A DNA stretch of 64,000 nt from Faecalibacter macacae (GCF_003687725.1 NZ_RDOJ01000005.1:62001-126000), one strand, 5' to 3'. Numbered from the stretch's first letter, positions 17,199 through 25,857 are shown. Made by a program: numbers and translations. Notes: generated by a model from the letters alone, not told the origin.

Positions 17199-17282
17199 GG
17201 AGAGGTGCCAGAGCGGTAATGGAGCAGATTGCTAATCTGTCATCGGGAAACCGATGCCAGGGTTCGAGTCCCTGTCTCTCCG
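17199..17282 (+). tRNA. tRNA-Ser (GCT), copy 1
   Basis: Cloverleaf with acceptor GGAGAGG/TCTCTCC, anticodon loop TTGCTAA (anticodon GCT, reading AGC/AGU), a long variable arm (GTCATCGGGAAACCGATGCC) as expected for serine, and a GGTTCGAGTCC T arm. CCA is not encoded, consistent with the CCA-adding enzyme at 45.8 kb. Confidence 0.95.
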
Positions 17283-17327
17283 CAGTAGTTCATTAAAATA
17301 TTAAACTTTTTTATCTACCTTAAAATT

Positions 17328-17402
17328 CGGGGTGTAGCGTAGCCCGGTCATCGCGCCTGCTTTGGGAGCAGGAGGTCGCAGGTTCGAATCCTGCCACCCC
17401 GA
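17328..17402 (+). tRNA. tRNA-Pro (TGG), copy 1
   Basis: Acceptor CGGGGTG/CACCCCG, anticodon stem CCTGC/GCAGG around TTTGGGA (anticodon TGG), T arm GGTTCGAATCC, discriminator A. No encoded CCA. Confidence 0.95.
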
Positions 17403-17430
17403 CGAATTTTTAGAAATAAAATTTTGGATT

Positions 17431-17504
17431 GGTCCAGTAGCTCAGCTGGATAGAGCAACTGCCTTCTAAGCAGTAGGTCTCAGGTTCGAATCCTGACTGG
17501 ATCA
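17431..17504 (+). tRNA. tRNA-Arg (TCT), copy 1
   Basis: Acceptor GGTCCAG/CTGGATC (one G-T pair), anticodon stem ACTGC/GCAGT around CTTCTAA (anticodon TCT, reading AGA/AGG), T arm GGTTCGAATCC. No encoded CCA. Confidence 0.95.
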
Positions 17505-17545
17505 CTGATCTAAAGTAGATAAAAAGCATAATTCGAAAGAGTTTA

Positions 17546-17629
17546 GGAGAGGTGCCAGAGCGGTAATGGAGCAGATTGCTAATCTGTCATCGGGAAACCG
17601 ATGCCAGGGTTCGAGTCCCTGTCTCTCCG
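17546..17629 (+). tRNA. tRNA-Ser (GCT), copy 2
   Basis: Identical base for base to the copy at 17199-17282; only the spacers around it differ. Confidence 0.95.
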
Positions 17630-17655
17630 CTTTTTTTGAATTTTGAATTACACCT

Positions 17656-17730
17656 CGGGGTGTAGCGTAGCCCGGTCATCGCGCCTGCTTTGGGAGCAGG
17701 AGGTCGCAGGTTCGAATCCTGCCACCCCGA
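17656..17730 (+). tRNA. tRNA-Pro (TGG), copy 2
   Basis: Identical to the copy at 17328-17402. Confidence 0.95.
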
Positions 17731-17762
17731 CAAAATTTCTAGTAATAGAAAGTTTTTGGATC

Positions 17763-17836
17763 GGTCCAGTAGCTCAGCTGGATAGAGCAACTGCCTTCTA
17801 AGCAGTAGGTCTCAGGTTCGAATCCTGACTGGATCA
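17763..17836 (+). tRNA. tRNA-Arg (TCT), copy 2
   Basis: Identical to the copy at 17431-17504; followed by the cluster terminator. Confidence 0.95.
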
Positions 17837-17849
17837 CTGATCTTTAATT

Positions 17850-17879
17850 AACCCACACTTGAAAAAGTGTGGGTTTTTT
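17850..17879 (+). terminator. Terminator of the tRNA cluster
   Basis: AACCCACACTT (17850-17860) and AAGTGTGGGTT (17865-17875), GAAA loop, T run after. The strongest hairpin in this part of the window. Confidence 0.9.
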
Positions 17880-17908
17880 GTTTTATATTGGATTTACAAT
17901 AATATAAA

Positions 17909-18724
17909 ATGACAATTGAAAGAAAAGTAAATTTAAAAAAGCGAATTCAAAGATTTAATTATATAATTAATGAAATTGTAGAATTAAACGAATTCATAAA
18001 GGCTTCGAATGAATTGTATTTAGATAACAATTTTGAAATTATTAATGGATATAATATTAATAATAAATATCTAAATGTTTTATCGAATCATTTGATTATT
18101 CATGCCCAAAAGAATATTATTAACCTTTATAAGATTTTGTATTTAAAAGAAGATTCAAGTGTTTTTAAAATATTTAATGAATTAGTTAGTTTAAGAAGGA
18201 GTCCATTATTGCAAAATAATCTTTATTATGAAAATTTTAAATCAAAATATGATGAGCTGATTTTATTTAAAGATTTTATTGCTAAGTTATGTGATTTTAG
18301 AAATAAATTTTTGGCTCATTCAGATATAGATTATAATTTTAGTAGGTCGTTTAAGTATTTAATTGAATTTTATATTGATAATATAATAGAAATCGAGTCT
18401 ATTATTTTCCTATTAAAGGGAATTACTAAAGATTTATTGAAATGCTTTTTTAAAGAATTTAGTGATGAAAATATTATAATTGAGAATGATTATATTTTAG
18501 AATCTAAAATTGTCGATAATATAAATAGAGTCAAATATTTAAAGTCAAATGAATCTTTAGAACTTTATAAATTATTAGATTATATTAAGGATGTGAAAGA
18601 GATTCAGGATATTGTTATGGATAGAAGTTTAGATGATAAAACTATTGTATCTAAAGTAAAAGATATCTTAAAGAAGGACGAATTCTTAATTGATGGTAAA
18701 AAGCATATTTCTTATAAGTATTAA
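17909..18724 (+). CDS. Orphan HEPN-like helical protein next to the tRNA cluster
   Basis: 271 aa, almost all alpha-helical, Asn/Ile/Lys-rich and poorer in GC-ending codons than its neighbours. It contains LCDFRNKFLAHSD, an R-x5-H motif of the type found in HEPN RNases (compare AbiU2-like proteins, which carry RNK..AH in the same helical setting). No named family is certain. It starts 30 bases after the tRNA terminator, a common place for acquired genes, and stands alone between terminators. A role as an RNA-cleaving defence or toxin protein is a guess from the motif; no obvious antitoxin gene lies beside it. Confidence 0.5.
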   Translation: MTIERKVNLKKRIQRFNYIINEIVELNEFIKASNELYLDNNFEIINGYNINNKYLNVLSNHLIIHAQKNIINLYKILYLKEDSSVFKIFNELVSLRRSPLLQNNLYYENFKSKYDELILFKDFIAKLCDFRNKFLAHSDIDYNFSRSFKYLIEFYIDNIIEIESIIFLLKGITKDLLKCFFKEFSDENIIIENDYILESKIVDNINRVKYLKSNESLELYKLLDYIKDVKEIQDIVMDRSLDDKTIVSKVKDILKKDEFLIDGKKHISYKY

Positions 18725-18752
18725 AAAAACACCCTAATTAGGATGTTTTTTA
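18723..18752. terminator. Bidirectional terminator
   Basis: AAAAAACACCCTAA mirrored by TTAGGATGTTTTTT with one mismatch; separates the HEPN-like gene and the convergent 78-aa gene. Confidence 0.7.
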
Positions 18753-18986
18753 TTTTAATACCTTACGACCTTTCTCGCTTAATTGCTTGTAGTTAATTAC
18801 AGGTTTTTCTAATTCCATTTCTACGCTTGGCGTTTCAAAAAAATCTAATTCGTACAAACCATCTTCCACAAACCAATCTTTTTTTATCAAATCATATATT
18901 TTGTAAAAAGTAGGTTTACGTTCAAGTTTTACTTTTTTATTTCCATTTGTATCAGTAAAAACTTCAGCTTTTCTTGTATTTGCCAT
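18750..18986 (-). CDS. Small hypothetical protein
   Basis: 78 aa when started at the ATG at 18986 (MANTRKAEVFTDTNGNKKVK); the longer frame to 19061 adds a stretch without coding character that runs to within 12 bases of the divergent lipoprotein gene start. Basic N terminus, then WFVEDGLYELDFFETP and EKGRKVLK. No family recognised. Confidence 0.5.
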   Translation of the reverse strand: MANTRKAEVFTDTNGNKKVKLERKPTFYKIYDLIKKDWFVEDGLYELDFFETPSVEMELEKPVINYKQLSEKGRKVLK

Positions 18987-19072
18987 AGTAAAAGAGTTTC
19001 TGCAAAAATAAGTGATAATATTTAAAGATAGAATTCCTACATTCGCTTTATAGTTTATCATAAAATTAAACC

Positions 19073-19468
19073 ATGAGAATTTTAAGTTTAGTTATTGTTT
19101 TAATAACTATTGTTACGAGTTGTAGTACAACAACATATCCTATATATCCAACAACTCCAGTTGATACTAAAGTGATATTGGCTGGGAAATGGAAAGAGAC
19201 TAATATGAATGTGAAAGTTTATTTTGAAGAAGAATTAAATAAAATAGTCTTGTCTAATGGTTGTCAGGTTGTATCAGCAAATTATAATCGTTTTGAGCCT
19301 GCTATTTCATTTTCAAATATCACATCAACACAAAAAACTTGTGAATTTCAAGGGATGGATTTAGACCAAATTTTGAAAGAAACCATACTTGTTAAAAATA
19401 GATCGAATAAACAAATTGTATTCTTGAATGAAAATCAAGAAGAATTATTGATTTTGAATAAAAATTAG
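19073..19468 (+). CDS. META-domain-like lipoprotein
   Basis: 131 aa. Lipobox TIVTSC with C17 as lipidation site, a Pro/Thr-rich spacer (TTTYPIYPTTPVDT), then a small domain with LAGKWKETN, SNGCQVVSANY and ILVKNRSNKQIVFLNENQEE, resembling the META/HslJ fold. HslJ-like proteins are linked to stress and novobiocin tolerance in E. coli, but the function here is unknown. Outer-membrane or periplasmic anchoring expected. Confidence 0.6.
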   Translation: MRILSLVIVLITIVTSCSTTTYPIYPTTPVDTKVILAGKWKETNMNVKVYFEEELNKIVLSNGCQVVSANYNRFEPAISFSNITSTQKTCEFQGMDLDQILKETILVKNRSNKQIVFLNENQEELLILNKN

Positions 19469-19491
19469 TAAATCCTTCTATTAATCATTCC

Positions 19492-19520
19492 TTGTAAAGA
19501 TTTTATTTTAATTAACTTTG
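19492..19520 (+). promoter_or_regulatory. Promoter of the plsC-desaturase operon
   Basis: TTG (19492-19494), 18-base spacer, TAACTTTG (19513-19520), matching TAnnTTTG. Places the transcript start within about 10 bases of the TTG start codon. Confidence 0.65.
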
Positions 19521-19534
19521 TAAAAAATCAACGA

Positions 19535-20269
19535 TTGAAAAAAATAATTGCTATTCCATTATCAATCATATTTTATGTATTGTATGGATTAACGCTTTTA
19601 GTGATGCATGTAGCACAATGGTTAGCGTATAATTTAGGTGGTTATCAAGCACATCATCAGTCTGTTAAAGTATTGAATGGGTTATTGGTAGCTTCTACAA
19701 AAGTTTTATTCACAACTTATAAATATTCTGGGAAAGAAAAAATTCCTAAAGGTGTTCCTATTATCTTTGTAGCCAATCATCAGAGTATGTATGATGTATC
19801 TCCTTTAGAGTATGATTTATCTGAATTTAATCCAAAATTCATTTCTAAGATTGAATTAGGGAAAGGAATTCCAAGTGTTTCATACAACTTACAAAAAGGA
19901 GGTTCTGCGTTAATAGATCGTAAAAATGGTAAACAAGCCATTGATGCAATTAAAAAATTAGCGATTTATATTCAAGAAAATAATTATTCTGCAATTATCT
20001 TTCCAGAAGGAACAAGAAGTAAAGACGGTACTCCGAAAGACTTTAAAGAAAGTGGGTTAAAGGTATTAGCGAAGTATGCTAAAAATGCATATGTTGTGCC
20101 TGTAACATTAAATAATACTTGGCAAATTACTAAATGGGGAAAATTTCCTTTAAATTTAGGTTCGAAAGTAACAATTGAATATCACGATCCAATTAAAGTG
20201 AGTGATTATAAATTTGATGAACTTTTTGAAAAAACAGAACAAGTAGTAAAATCTAAAATAATTTATTAA
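19535..20269 (+). CDS. 1-acyl-glycerol-3-phosphate acyltransferase (PlsC family)
   Basis: 244 aa. Transfers an acyl chain to lysophosphatidate in phospholipid synthesis at the inner membrane. The catalytic HX4D motif is NHQSMYD (H82, D87) and the substrate motif is FPEGTRSKDG (about 157-166). One N-terminal membrane helix. The start is TTG: an in-frame TAA lies just upstream and the next Met falls inside the membrane helix. The acyl-ACP desaturase gene follows after 9 bases, so the pair makes and places unsaturated chains. Confidence 0.9.
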   Translation: MKKIIAIPLSIIFYVLYGLTLLVMHVAQWLAYNLGGYQAHHQSVKVLNGLLVASTKVLFTTYKYSGKEKIPKGVPIIFVANHQSMYDVSPLEYDLSEFNPKFISKIELGKGIPSVSYNLQKGGSALIDRKNGKQAIDAIKKLAIYIQENNYSAIIFPEGTRSKDGTPKDFKESGLKVLAKYAKNAYVVPVTLNNTWQITKWGKFPLNLGSKVTIEYHDPIKVSDYKFDELFEKTEQVVKSKIIY

Positions 20270-20278
20270 GAAAATATT

Positions 20279-21277
20279 ATGTCAATACACAACGTTAGAT
20301 TGGAAGTAATGCAGCTTCTTGAAAAGGATGTTGATTCTTTCATGGAGAAATTTTTAGTTCCAGTTGAAAAAATTTGGCAACCAACAGATTTTTTACCTAA
20401 TTCTCAATCAGATTCATTTTTTGAAGAGATTAAAGAATTACAAGAATTATCAAAAGACTTACCAGACGATTTTTGGGTAACATTAATCGGTGATACAATT
20501 ACAGAAGAAGCATTACCAACTTACGAATCTTGGTTATTGCAAATGGAAGGAATTGTGGACGAGGAAGGAAAATATCTAGAAAATGGATGGGCAAAATGGA
20601 TTAGACATTGGACAGGTGAAGAGAATCGCCACGGAGATGTATTAAATAAATTTTTATACTTATCTGGTCGTATAAATATGCGTGAAGTTGAAATTTCAAC
20701 GCAACATTTAATTAACGATGGTTTTGATATTGGAACATCTCATGATCCATATAGAAATTTTGTTTACACAAGTTTCCAAGAGTTAGCAACTTACATTTCT
20801 CACAACAATGTATCGAGAATTGCAAAAGATTACGGTGCGAAAAAATTATCTCGTATGTGTAAAATTATTGCAGGAGATGAAATGCGTCACCACTTAGCTT
20901 ATTCAGAATTTGTTAGACGTATTTTTGAAGTTGATCCATCAGAGATGATGAAGGCAGTTCAGTACATGTTTAAACTAAAAATTGTGATGCCAGCTCACTT
21001 CTTACGTGAAGGAGGTCAAGAAAAAGGTAATTTATTTGAACCTTTCTCTGATGCTGCACAACGTTTAGGTGTTTACACAGCTCAAGATTATGTAGATATC
21101 ATGAAGAAATTGATTACGATTTGGGAATTAGACAAAATTACAGGATTGAATGACGAAGCTGAAAAAGCGCGTGATTACATCATGAAATTCCCAGAGCGTA
21201 TGGAACGAATTTCACAACGTATTGTAATTCCAGAAGAAGGACCAGAATTTAAATGGTTAGTTCCGGCAAAAAAATAA
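20279..21277 (+). CDS. Soluble acyl-ACP desaturase (diiron, fatty acid desaturase type 2)
   Basis: 332 aa. Introduces a double bond into acyl-ACP using a diiron centre. The ligands E77, E115, H118 (EENRHG), E168 (FQELATYISH), E201 and H204 (DEMRHH) have exactly the spacing of the plant stearoyl-ACP desaturase ligands (38, 3, 50, 33 and 3 residues apart), so the site is intact. Co-transcribed with the PlsC gene 9 bases upstream and ended by a strong terminator. Position of the double bond cannot be predicted. An external ferredoxin-type donor is required and not encoded nearby. Confidence 0.92.
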   Translation: MSIHNVRLEVMQLLEKDVDSFMEKFLVPVEKIWQPTDFLPNSQSDSFFEEIKELQELSKDLPDDFWVTLIGDTITEEALPTYESWLLQMEGIVDEEGKYLENGWAKWIRHWTGEENRHGDVLNKFLYLSGRINMREVEISTQHLINDGFDIGTSHDPYRNFVYTSFQELATYISHNNVSRIAKDYGAKKLSRMCKIIAGDEMRHHLAYSEFVRRIFEVDPSEMMKAVQYMFKLKIVMPAHFLREGGQEKGNLFEPFSDAAQRLGVYTAQDYVDIMKKLITIWELDKITGLNDEAEKARDYIMKFPERMERISQRIVIPEEGPEFKWLVPAKK

Positions 21278-21296
21278 TAAGCAATATCATATTATT

Positions 21297-21330
21297 AAAA
21301 AGGCATTTCGTTATTCGAGATGCCTTTTTT
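21297..21330 (+). terminator. Terminator of the plsC-desaturase operon
   Basis: AAAAAGGCAT-TTCG / CGAGATGCCTTTTTT inverted repeat (one imperfect position) with T run. Confidence 0.85.
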
Positions 21331-21380
21331 ATTTCTAACTTTAAGCAACACAAACAAAACATAAAAAAAAACATTTTCTA

Positions 21381-22718
21381 ATGGATGATTTTATCGCTGC
21401 ACGAAGTCAGATGGCATTATCTTTAGCCTTTCACATAGTATTTTCTTGTGTCGGAATGGTTATGCCTTTTATGATGGCAATTGCTCATTATAAGTACTTA
21501 AAAACTAAAAAAGAAATTTATAAAGGACTTACTAAAGCATGGAGTAAGGGAGTTGCAATTTTATTTGCAACAGGAGCCGTTTCTGGAACTATGCTTTCAT
21601 TTGAGTTAGGTTTACTTTTTCCTAAATTTATGGAACACGCAGGACCTATTTTCGGAATGCCTTTTTCGTTGGAAGGAACAGCTTTTTTTATTGAAGCGAT
21701 AGCTTTAGGTTTCTTTCTTTACGGTTGGAACAGATTTAATAAATGGTTTCATTGGATTTGTGGTGTAATCGTAGGGATTAGTGGACTTTCATCTGGAATT
21801 TTAGTGGTTGCTGCTAATGCTTGGATGAATTCTCCAACTGGTTTTGAATTCATAAATGGAGAATATTTAAATATAGATCCGATAAAAGCGATGTTTAATG
21901 AAGCTTGGTTTTCACAGGCATTACACATGACAATTGCGGCTTTTTGTGCGACTGGTTTTGCTGTTGCTGGTTTACATGCTTATTTAATTTTAAAAGGTAA
22001 AAATGTTGTTTTTCATCAAGAAGCTTTTAAAATTAGTGCAACTATGGCTGTTATTGCGGCTTTATTAGCTCCATTAAGTGGAGATATTTCTGCAAAAGAT
22101 GTAGCGGAAAGACAACCTATTAAATTGGCTGCGATGGAAGCTCATTTTCACACAGAAGCAAGTGCTCCTTTTGTATTAGGAGGATTAGTTGATGAGGCAA
22201 ACGAAGAAATTAACTATGCTATTAAACTACCAGGGGTATTAAGTTTCTTGGTGCATTCCGATTTTGAAACTCCAGTAAAAGGATTAAATGAATTTCCGAA
22301 AGATGAATGGCCACCAGTGGCAATTACGCATTATGCATTTCAGATAATGATAACTTTCGGAATGTTGATGATGGGAATAGCAGTGATTTATTTATTCGCT
22401 AAATTCTTCAAAAAAGAATGGTTGAATACACGTTGGATGTATAAACTATTTATGATTGCCACTCCATTCGGATACATTGCTTTAGAAGCCGGTTGGACAG
22501 TAACAGAAGTTGGTCGTCAGCCATGGATAATATATGGTATTATGCGAACTGTAGATGCAGTTACGCCAATGCCAGGAATACAATATTCGTTTTATATTTT
22601 TACTGCAGTTTTTGTTTCATTATCTATTATTTTAGTGTTTTTGATGAACAGACAAATTCAGATGGTTGCTAAATTATACGATCCAAACGATCCTAATTAT
22701 AATCCTGAAAAACATTAA
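21381..22718 (+). CDS. cydA: Cytochrome bd quinol oxidase subunit I
   Basis: 445 aa, about nine membrane helices. Subunit that binds haems b558, b595 and d and oxidises quinol while reducing oxygen. H18 in LAFHIVFS is the expected haem ligand; the GRQPW motif (EVGRQPWIIYG) is intact; FSLEGTAFFIEAIALG holds the conserved Glu pair. The quinol loop is short, as in the CIO-type oxidases rather than the long E. coli form. Overall length fits the short-loop group. Two bases separate it from cydB. Confidence 0.94.
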   Translation: MDDFIAARSQMALSLAFHIVFSCVGMVMPFMMAIAHYKYLKTKKEIYKGLTKAWSKGVAILFATGAVSGTMLSFELGLLFPKFMEHAGPIFGMPFSLEGTAFFIEAIALGFFLYGWNRFNKWFHWICGVIVGISGLSSGILVVAANAWMNSPTGFEFINGEYLNIDPIKAMFNEAWFSQALHMTIAAFCATGFAVAGLHAYLILKGKNVVFHQEAFKISATMAVIAALLAPLSGDISAKDVAERQPIKLAAMEAHFHTEASAPFVLGGLVDEANEEINYAIKLPGVLSFLVHSDFETPVKGLNEFPKDEWPPVAITHYAFQIMITFGMLMMGIAVIYLFAKFFKKEWLNTRWMYKLFMIATPFGYIALEAGWTVTEVGRQPWIIYGIMRTVDAVTPMPGIQYSFYIFTAVFVSLSIILVFLMNRQIQMVAKLYDPNDPNYNPEKH

Positions 22719-22720
22719 CT

Positions 22721-23731
22721 ATGATTTACGTTGTTATCGCATTTTTATGGACTGCATTAGGAATGTATGTCATATTTGGAGGAGCAGATTTTGGTGCTGG
22801 AATTGTAGAATTATTCTCAACAAAGGATTTTAAGGAAAAAACACAACGAATTATGTACAATTCGATTGGTCCAATTTGGGAAGCAAATCATATGTGGTTG
22901 ATTATTTCAATTGTGATATTGTTTGTAGGTTTTCCTAAGATTTATGCAGATTTATCAAACTATTTACATATACCATTAGTGATTATGTTATTAGGAATAA
23001 TCGCGCGTGGAACATCATTTACATTTCGTAATTATGATGTAATTAAGGACGAATGGCACAAATTATATGCTGTTATTTTTACAATTTCGAGTTTAATTAC
23101 ACCTTTATTTTTAGGGATCATTGCAGCTTCTACAGTTTCGGGATCAATAGATAATACGGCAACAGATTTTCTTTCTGCTTATGTCTACTCTTGGTTAACA
23201 TGGTTTAATGTGTCTGTCGGAATTTTCACTGTTTCTATTTGTGGATTTTTAGCTTCTGTCTATTCTATTCATTCAATTGATGATGAGAAAGACAAACAAA
23301 CTTTACGAAATACTGCAAAACGATATTCAATAGCAATTTTTATAACTGGTGGATTTGTATTTTTGGTTTCGTTTTGGAAGGGAATTCCATTGATGCAATG
23401 GATTTATTCTGATTGGAAAGGCTATGTAGCTGTTGGTTTAGCTACTTTATCAATTGTAGCTTTAATTTTTTCATTAAACAAACATCAAGATATATTAAGT
23501 AGAATCATTGCTGGTTTTATTGTTTTAATGATTTTATTTGCTGTTTCATATTCTCATTTCCCACATCTTATTTTGTTTAAAGATGGTTCAACTTATTCAT
23601 TATTGGATTTAAATCATTCAGAAAAAACGATTGAAGTTTTGGGATGGGCGTTATTATTAGGGAGCATTTTTATACTTCCATTTTTATTTTATTTGATCTA
23701 TTCTTTTAACAAAAAAGCTGATATAAAATAA
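22721..23731 (+). CDS. cydB: Cytochrome bd quinol oxidase subunit II
   Basis: 336 aa, about eight to nine helices. The N terminus LWTALGMYVIFGGADFGAG and GPIWEANHMWLI are typical CydB segments. Structural partner of CydA. No CydX-like mini-protein directly follows the stop; the next open frame is a 51-aa lipoprotein. No cydCD exporter genes are nearby. Confidence 0.93.
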   Translation: MIYVVIAFLWTALGMYVIFGGADFGAGIVELFSTKDFKEKTQRIMYNSIGPIWEANHMWLIISIVILFVGFPKIYADLSNYLHIPLVIMLLGIIARGTSFTFRNYDVIKDEWHKLYAVIFTISSLITPLFLGIIAASTVSGSIDNTATDFLSAYVYSWLTWFNVSVGIFTVSICGFLASVYSIHSIDDEKDKQTLRNTAKRYSIAIFITGGFVFLVSFWKGIPLMQWIYSDWKGYVAVGLATLSIVALIFSLNKHQDILSRIIAGFIVLMILFAVSYSHFPHLILFKDGSTYSLLDLNHSEKTIEVLGWALLLGSIFILPFLFYLIYSFNKKADIK

Positions 23732-23778
23732 ACACCTTGGTATATATTTTGTATTAAAGAATCAAAATATTGATTAAG

Positions 23779-23934
23779 ATGAGAAGATTATTTATCTATC
23801 TCGTATTTCTTACTCTTATTAGTTGTAAGTACAAAGAATCAAAAGCTACATATTCAATAATAGAAGTAGATACGATAGCGATTGATGGAAAAGTTTTAGA
23901 ACAAAATCAGGATAATAGAGTCGAGATTTTTTAA
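23779..23934 (+). CDS. Putative 51-aa lipoprotein
   Basis: ATG at 23779 opens MRRLFIYLVFLTLISCKYKE, with a lipoprotein-like signal and lipobox LISC (C16), followed by 35 residues ending NRVEIF. Short, unmatched to any family, possibly the remnant of a longer lipoprotein gene; the following 110 bases show no clear continuation. The rest of the 422-base gap 23732-24153 holds only two terminators. Confidence 0.4.
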   Translation: MRRLFIYLVFLTLISCKYKESKATYSIIEVDTIAIDGKVLEQNQDNRVEIF

Positions 23935-24043
23935 GATATCAGTTAATGATAAGAGATAAATGCAGTATAAAATTGAGTCGAAAAATTTTTAGTGTAACAA
24001 GATGTACCTTTTGTTGATTTAGAAATAGATAAGAAAAGGAGAG

Positions 24044-24078
24044 AGTCCAAACTTTGTAATAGGTTTGGACTTTTTTTA
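24044..24078 (+). terminator. Terminator after cydAB / 51-aa ORF
   Basis: AGTCCAAAC (24044-24052) and GTTTGGACT (24063-24071) followed by T8. Confidence 0.82.
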
Positions 24079-24079
24079 T

Positions 24080-24111
24080 AAAAAAAGAAGCTATTTCTTT
24101 AAAGAAATAGC
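24080..24111 (-). terminator. Terminator of lysS
   Basis: Palindrome GCTATTTCTTT / AAAGAAATAGC (24090-24111), followed on the minus strand by a T run. Confidence 0.75.
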
Positions 24112-24153
24112 CTCTGAAGTATCATCTTAATAGATGAAAGGGTTGTATTTTAA

Positions 24154-25857
24154 TTACTCTCCTAAATATTCAACAGTTTTAGAATCACCGTTTACATTTA
24201 CTTTAGTTAAGTTATATTTTGCTAAGTTTTTCATTGACTTATCCCATTTCTTACCACTTAAAGCAGATTGAGTTTTTAAATCAGCTAACTCGATATTGTT
24301 ATTCGCTTTTAATAATGCAATGATAGCAGTTTCTTCTTCAGTTAATTCATAAGAAGGAGCAGCCTTCTCTGGACGCATTTGAGGGAAGAATAATACTTCT
24401 TGAATTGATGGATTGTTAGTTAAATACATAATTAAACGGTCCATTCCAATTCCTAAACCACCTGTTGGAGGCATACCGAATTCTAAAGCTCTTAAGAAAT
24501 CTTCATCGATAAATTCTCCAGCTTCATCATCACCTTTTGCAGATAATTTTAATTGTTCTTCAAAACGCTCACGTTGATCGATAGGATCATTTAACTCAGA
24601 GTAAGAGTTAGCAATTTCCTTACCACAAACCATTAATTCAAAACGCTCTGTTAAGTTTGGATTATCACGGTGTTCTTTAGTTAAAGGAGACATTTCTTTT
24701 GGATAATCTGTAATGAAAGTAGGTTGGATATAGTTTCCTTCACATTTTTCACCAAAGATTTCATCAATTAATTTTCCAACACCCATTGTTTCGTTCACGT
24801 CGATTCCCATACCTTTAGCAGCTTCAAATAATTCTGCTTCAGTTTTTCCTTCGATATCGAAACCAGTGAAATCAATGATCGATTGACGCATTGTAACGCG
24901 TTTGTAAGGTGCTTTAAAGTTAATTTTGTGTTCACCAAAAGTAGCTTCAGATGTTCCGTTTACTGCAATTGCACAGTGCTCTAATAATTGCTCTGTAAAA
25001 TCCATCATCCAGTTGTAGTCTTTGTAGGCTACATAAATTTCCATTGCTGTAAATTCTGGATTGTGTGTACGGTCCATTCCTTCATTACGGAAGTTTTTAG
25101 AGAATTCGTAAACACCTTCAAAACCACCAACGATTAATCTTTTTAAGTATAATTCGTTTGCGATACGTAAGTATAAAGGAATATCTAGTGCGTTATGATG
25201 CGTAATAAATGGACGTGCTGCAGCACCACCAGGAATAGACTGTAAAACTGGTGTTTCAACTTCCATGTAACCACGGTCGTTAAAGAAGTTACGCATTGCG
25301 TTAAATAATTTAGTTCTCTTGATAAAAATTTCTTTTACCTGAGGGTTAACAACTAAATCTACATAGCGCATACGGTAACGTAATTCTGGATCTACGAAAG
25401 CATCATAAACTTTACCTTCGTCGTCTGTTTTAACGATTGGTAAAGGACGTAATGTTTTAGCTAATACAGTTAATTTCGTTACGTGGATAGAAATTTCACC
25501 AACTTTAGTCTTGAATAAATATCCTTCAATACCAATGAAATCTCCAATATCTAATAATTTTTTGAAAACAGTGTTGTATTCTACAGCTTCTTCCGTAGAA
25601 GAGATATCTTCACGAGAAACGTAGATTTGGATTCTACCTTCAGTGTCTTGTAATTCAGCAAAAGAAGCTTTACCCATTACACGCACGCTCATCATACGAC
25701 CTGCAAGCTTCACAACCTTACCTTCTTCGTACTTTTCCTTTATTTCTTTCGAATTAGAAGTTATTACAAATTCTTCAGCAGGATAAGGCTCAATACCTAA
25801 ATCTCTTAATTGCTGTAATTTTTCTCTACGAATAATTTCTTGTTCAGACAATTGCAT
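24154..25857 (-). CDS. lysS: Lysyl-tRNA synthetase, class II
   Basis: 567 aa; charges tRNA-Lys. N-terminal OB-fold anticodon domain (VKLAGRMMSVRVMGKASFAE), then the class II catalytic core with motif 1 (NDRGYMEVETPVL), motif 2 (FRNEGMDRTHNPEFTAMEIY) and motif 3 (GGLGIGMDRLIMYL). The chain is about 60 residues longer than E. coli LysS because of a C-terminal extension after motif 3 (TEEETAIIALLKANNN ... VEYLGE) that looks like a small helical domain; similar tails occur in flavobacterial homologues. Single-gene transcript. Confidence 0.95.
   Translation of the reverse strand: MQLSEQEIIRREKLQQLRDLGIEPYPAEEFVITSNSKEIKEKYEEGKVVKLAGRMMSVRVMGKASFAELQDTEGRIQIYVSREDISSTEEAVEYNTVFKKLLDIGDFIGIEGYLFKTKVGEISIHVTKLTVLAKTLRPLPIVKTDDEGKVYDAFVDPELRYRMRYVDLVVNPQVKEIFIKRTKLFNAMRNFFNDRGYMEVETPVLQSIPGGAAARPFITHHNALDIPLYLRIANELYLKRLIVGGFEGVYEFSKNFRNEGMDRTHNPEFTAMEIYVAYKDYNWMMDFTEQLLEHCAIAVNGTSEATFGEHKINFKAPYKRVTMRQSIIDFTGFDIEGKTEAELFEAAKGMGIDVNETMGVGKLIDEIFGEKCEGNYIQPTFITDYPKEMSPLTKEHRDNPNLTERFELMVCGKEIANSYSELNDPIDQRERFEEQLKLSAKGDDEAGEFIDEDFLRALEFGMPPTGGLGIGMDRLIMYLTNNPSIQEVLFFPQMRPEKAAPSYELTEEETAIIALLKANNNIELADLKTQSALSGKKWDKSMKNLAKYNLTKVNVNGDSKTVEYLGE

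Noticed and set aside
17587-17790. Minus-strand frame of 67 codons across the second tRNA set
   Set aside because: It is antisense to tRNA-Ser and tRNA-Pro; such frames are a well-known false annotation arising from tRNA repeats.
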